Source: Baylisascaris procyonis (taxonomy: Eukaryota; Nematoda; Chromadorea; Rhabditida; Ascarididae). From it: 64,000 bases of DNA. Each line of letters starts with the position of its first letter. Position 1 is the stretch's first letter. The stretch spans positions 806,001-870,000 of the forward strand of contig JAZARR010000214.1 of assembly GCA_037389465.1 (NCBI GenBank), given 5' to 3'. This document shows, piece by piece, positions 62,201 to 64,000 of this stretch. Made by a program: the position numbers and the translations under genes. The notes below the pieces were generated by a model. The model did no database searches and was not told where the DNA came from. It saw only the letters and a program-made list of their open reading frames with translations.

Positions 62201-64000
62201 CTCATCGAGTGGCATATGAAGGTTGCGTGCAGGCCACAATAGAGATAACTGAAATTTTTGAATAAAAATATTATCCATCTATAATAACACTTCACTTTTG
62301 TATTTATATATTTCTAACGTCGAGGTATGCTGGGCACAACTATATTTATTACAAAAATGAAGGTACGCCTCTGTTAATTTTTGCACATTCCATTCGTTCT
62401 CATATCTTTTTTAGCTCGAAATTAAGAAAGCATATGTGGAGTTGGTTTCCTTTTATTCCTTTTTCGTCTTTGATATTTACAAGAGTCATCTCCGTAATAT
62501 GGATCCCTCCACTTTTATCAACCTTGGAATGTAATTCCTTCACCTATATAGGTCTATTTTTTCTAACTTTTCTTTGATTTCTGAGGATGAAGAAGGAATA
62601 AAGAAAATTTTCTCCTTTCGACTTCAAATGTTCGTATCAGAATCAAAATGTTTTTCTGTTGTGTGGACACATTTTAGCGTTTGCCACTTTATGGTTTTCG
62701 GGGGCTTCGTATTCTTCGATAGCCGCATCTTTATTTAATGTTTCTTATAAAATCATTATTTTGGAATTGGTAAAATAGCCATTAACAGTGGCTTTGGCCA
62801 TTGATTTTAAGTTCATCAGTGAATCGTCGAATCGGTGAAATCGAACTGAATGTGTCGCAGAATTGATTTGCTTTTGGATTACTTTCCATTAGGCAGCTAT
62901 TTCGTAAACAGGGAGCCATCAGCAATTGCTGGGGTAAATCAGTTCACAAGGTTTTATATCCTTTTCGATGGCTCTTGTGATTTTCGCGATCAGCTGTTAC
63001 TTCGCAATTTTGGTGAAGCCACGCTGAGTTTTAAGATCAGGCTGCATTGCTAAGACGGCACTGACATCAGAGAAGTAGCGATGCTGCAATGCACATAGCA
63101 CATAATATTAGATGAAACGATATGTTGAGTACTCGAGAGCCGCACAAACGCTGCTAAACTATGAAGGCATTGGCGTCAATTTACGAATGCCTATATTTGA
63201 TGGATGCGTCAAGGTGTCGAGACATATGCACAGAACAGTGTTTCTTTATTTATACGGTTTGAGATGAAGTTAGAGATGCACGTAGTGGTATAGAAGCGAG
63301 CGGGAGGCTAGCAGGACAGCTGGAGAAATGCCCAATTTTGCAGTCGTACTCATCGGCTAGTTGCTTCAAAAAATTTTACAATGAATAATTGTACATCAAC
63401 ATTCAAATATTAGCTAGTGTGTCAGCTTGTACAATTCCTCAAATAGTCGTTTTTTCAACAAGACCAACTGCAAAATGCTTGGATATTTTAGCCATATTTG
63501 CCTATTTATGAATGAATGCTTCGATCGAAGTTGATGGATAAGTTTGAAAGATGGTATAGGAGTGATACCTTGTGATAGTGGATTACGTTCCCCAAAATTT
63601 GCAGCTCTTGGATTATAATGTTGAGGCTGTCGAATGGGCAGGTGGAAGAAAGCATAGATGCGCACGGATTTGGCATCGTCTTAACGTGCTCTACGAATCC
63701 AAAATTTACAAAAGTGAATCTTAATTACACTTATTGGCTTTGAATAATTTTTAATATTTGCATGTTTCATTCCCTTCGCTAAAACGTTTAGTTCACGTTT
63801 CAGAGTTATACTTATGGAGGCTTCAACGACAGGACATCGTTTGATTTTACGAATCCAATACATTCGGTGTACACGAATGAAAATAACTTCGACTATAATA
63901 GCTTCGGGAGCAGTTCCAACGATTCGGCTTTTTATGACGATATGCCATCAGTCCAGTCGTATTCACATCCAGTAAACTGCGTACCGCTTGCGAGCAATGT
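56257..64000 (+). CDS. Divergent ETS-domain transcription factor (partial, 6 exons, continues beyond window)
   Basis: Exons 56257-56823, 57501-57664, 58039-58324, 60310-60446, 61751-61993 and 63804-64000; all five junctions keep frame. Exon 1 encodes an acidic, Ser-rich region (EERETELDLSRILSDL; DDGEENRQDEDVEV) and a Tyr/Phe/Ser-rich stretch, typical of activation regions. Exons 2 and 3 encode the ETS domain: APLWQFVLDCL, CLWTKNVWEFCI, KKFAERWDEYNCNKV, then YVKVARALKSY and SSRRNTFRFL, aligning with LWQF, W-x-x-x-x-WEF, VA-RWG, NYEKLSRALRYY and G-R-R-F-VYRF. The first DNA-contact Arg of the recognition helix is kept and the second is Lys; about five extra residues precede the final strand. Exons 4-6 encode Asn/Ser/Tyr/Pro-rich sequence. 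Known ETS proteins bind GGAA-core sites in the nucleus. The 5' exon is missing and the 3' end is cut by the window. Exons 5-6 may instead start a separate gene. Confidence 0.8.
59337..59510 (-). CDS. Possible exon antisense in an ETS-gene intron
   Basis: A minus-strand ATG (MRMEGTRIKLRQPSEY) opens 58 codons, ending at a GTGATA donor-like site in phase 0. The product is mixed-charge and protein-like (ISADIINKKEFVSKISTTSI). The plus strand also carries an open, hydrophobic frame over the same bases, so the strand is uncertain. No second exon was found. Confidence 0.22.
61245..61460 (-). CDS. Possible 71-residue protein antisense in an ETS-gene intron
   Basis: A complete minus-strand frame runs from ATG to TGA. 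It begins MCSSISVFKSEEMMEDPSSM and is rich in Glu, Arg and Ser with a helical middle (FRNERLSSFYSLFEHGHRL). No overlapping plus frame of similar length exists, unlike most candidates here. It lacks a signal peptide or membrane segment. A short conserved gene, an exon of a longer minus gene, or chance are possible. Confidence 0.28.
   Translation of the reverse strand: MCSSISVFKSEEMMEDPSSMAKEGIYFRNERLSSFYSLFEHGHRLINIEIYTIRQKRLDESTELLSRSIGS

Noticed and set aside
61751..64000. GATA-factor N-terminus
   Set aside because: Suggested only by Tyr/Ser/Asn-rich composition. The upstream ETS exons join in frame, and no zinc finger is visible.
1..64000. CRISPR array, bacterial operon, phage or plasmid features
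   Set aside because: No regularly spaced repeats or uninterrupted operon-like genes are present; the coding signal is intron-split and eukaryotic throughout.

Overview
The window is eukaryotic, and the exon-intron structure points to a nematode. Coding exons are short, introns run from about 41 bp to several kb, and most acceptors end in TTTCAG, TTGCAG or similar after an AT-rich run. Sequence is AT-rich and genes are sparse. Three genes can be named from protein features: a JTB-family membrane protein, a glycoside hydrolase family 56 hyaluronidase and an ETS-domain protein. I cannot name the species. A parasitic nematode with a relatively large, repeat-containing genome fits best, but this is inference.

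Layout. From 3.3 to 8.2 kb (+) lies a mucin-like single-pass membrane protein dominated by a Thr/Ser-rich exon. Between 9 and 15 kb are fragments that look coding but that I do not recognise, including an open frame interrupted by one stop. The JTB gene is at 17.5-20.5 kb (-). From 22 to 27.6 kb there is a possible exon with 33-bp coding repeats, then an LTR-like element flanked by direct repeats. The hyaluronidase gene occupies 28.4-34.4 kb (-). It is convergent with a small unrecognised gene at 27.8-28.1 kb (+) and carries a plus-strand open exon inside its largest intron. From 34.4 to 43 kb only weak minus-strand candidate exons and a SINE-like repeat are visible. A broken Ty3/gypsy reverse-transcriptase fragment sits at 43.7-44.0 kb between two short direct repeats. 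At 49.0-50.8 kb (+) there is a three-exon gene for a small predicted secreted protein of 127 residues with no family I can name. From 56.3 kb to the window end (+) lies a divergent ETS-domain gene.

Gene models were built by hand from open frames, splice-site sequence and phase compatibility. For the mucin-like, JTB, hyaluronidase, secreted-protein and ETS genes every proposed junction keeps frame. In JTB, hyaluronidase and ETS the joined product also follows the family order across junctions. No operon, shared pathway or coordinated system is evident. The least described items are the secreted 127-residue protein, the mucin-like membrane protein and the divergent ETS gene.
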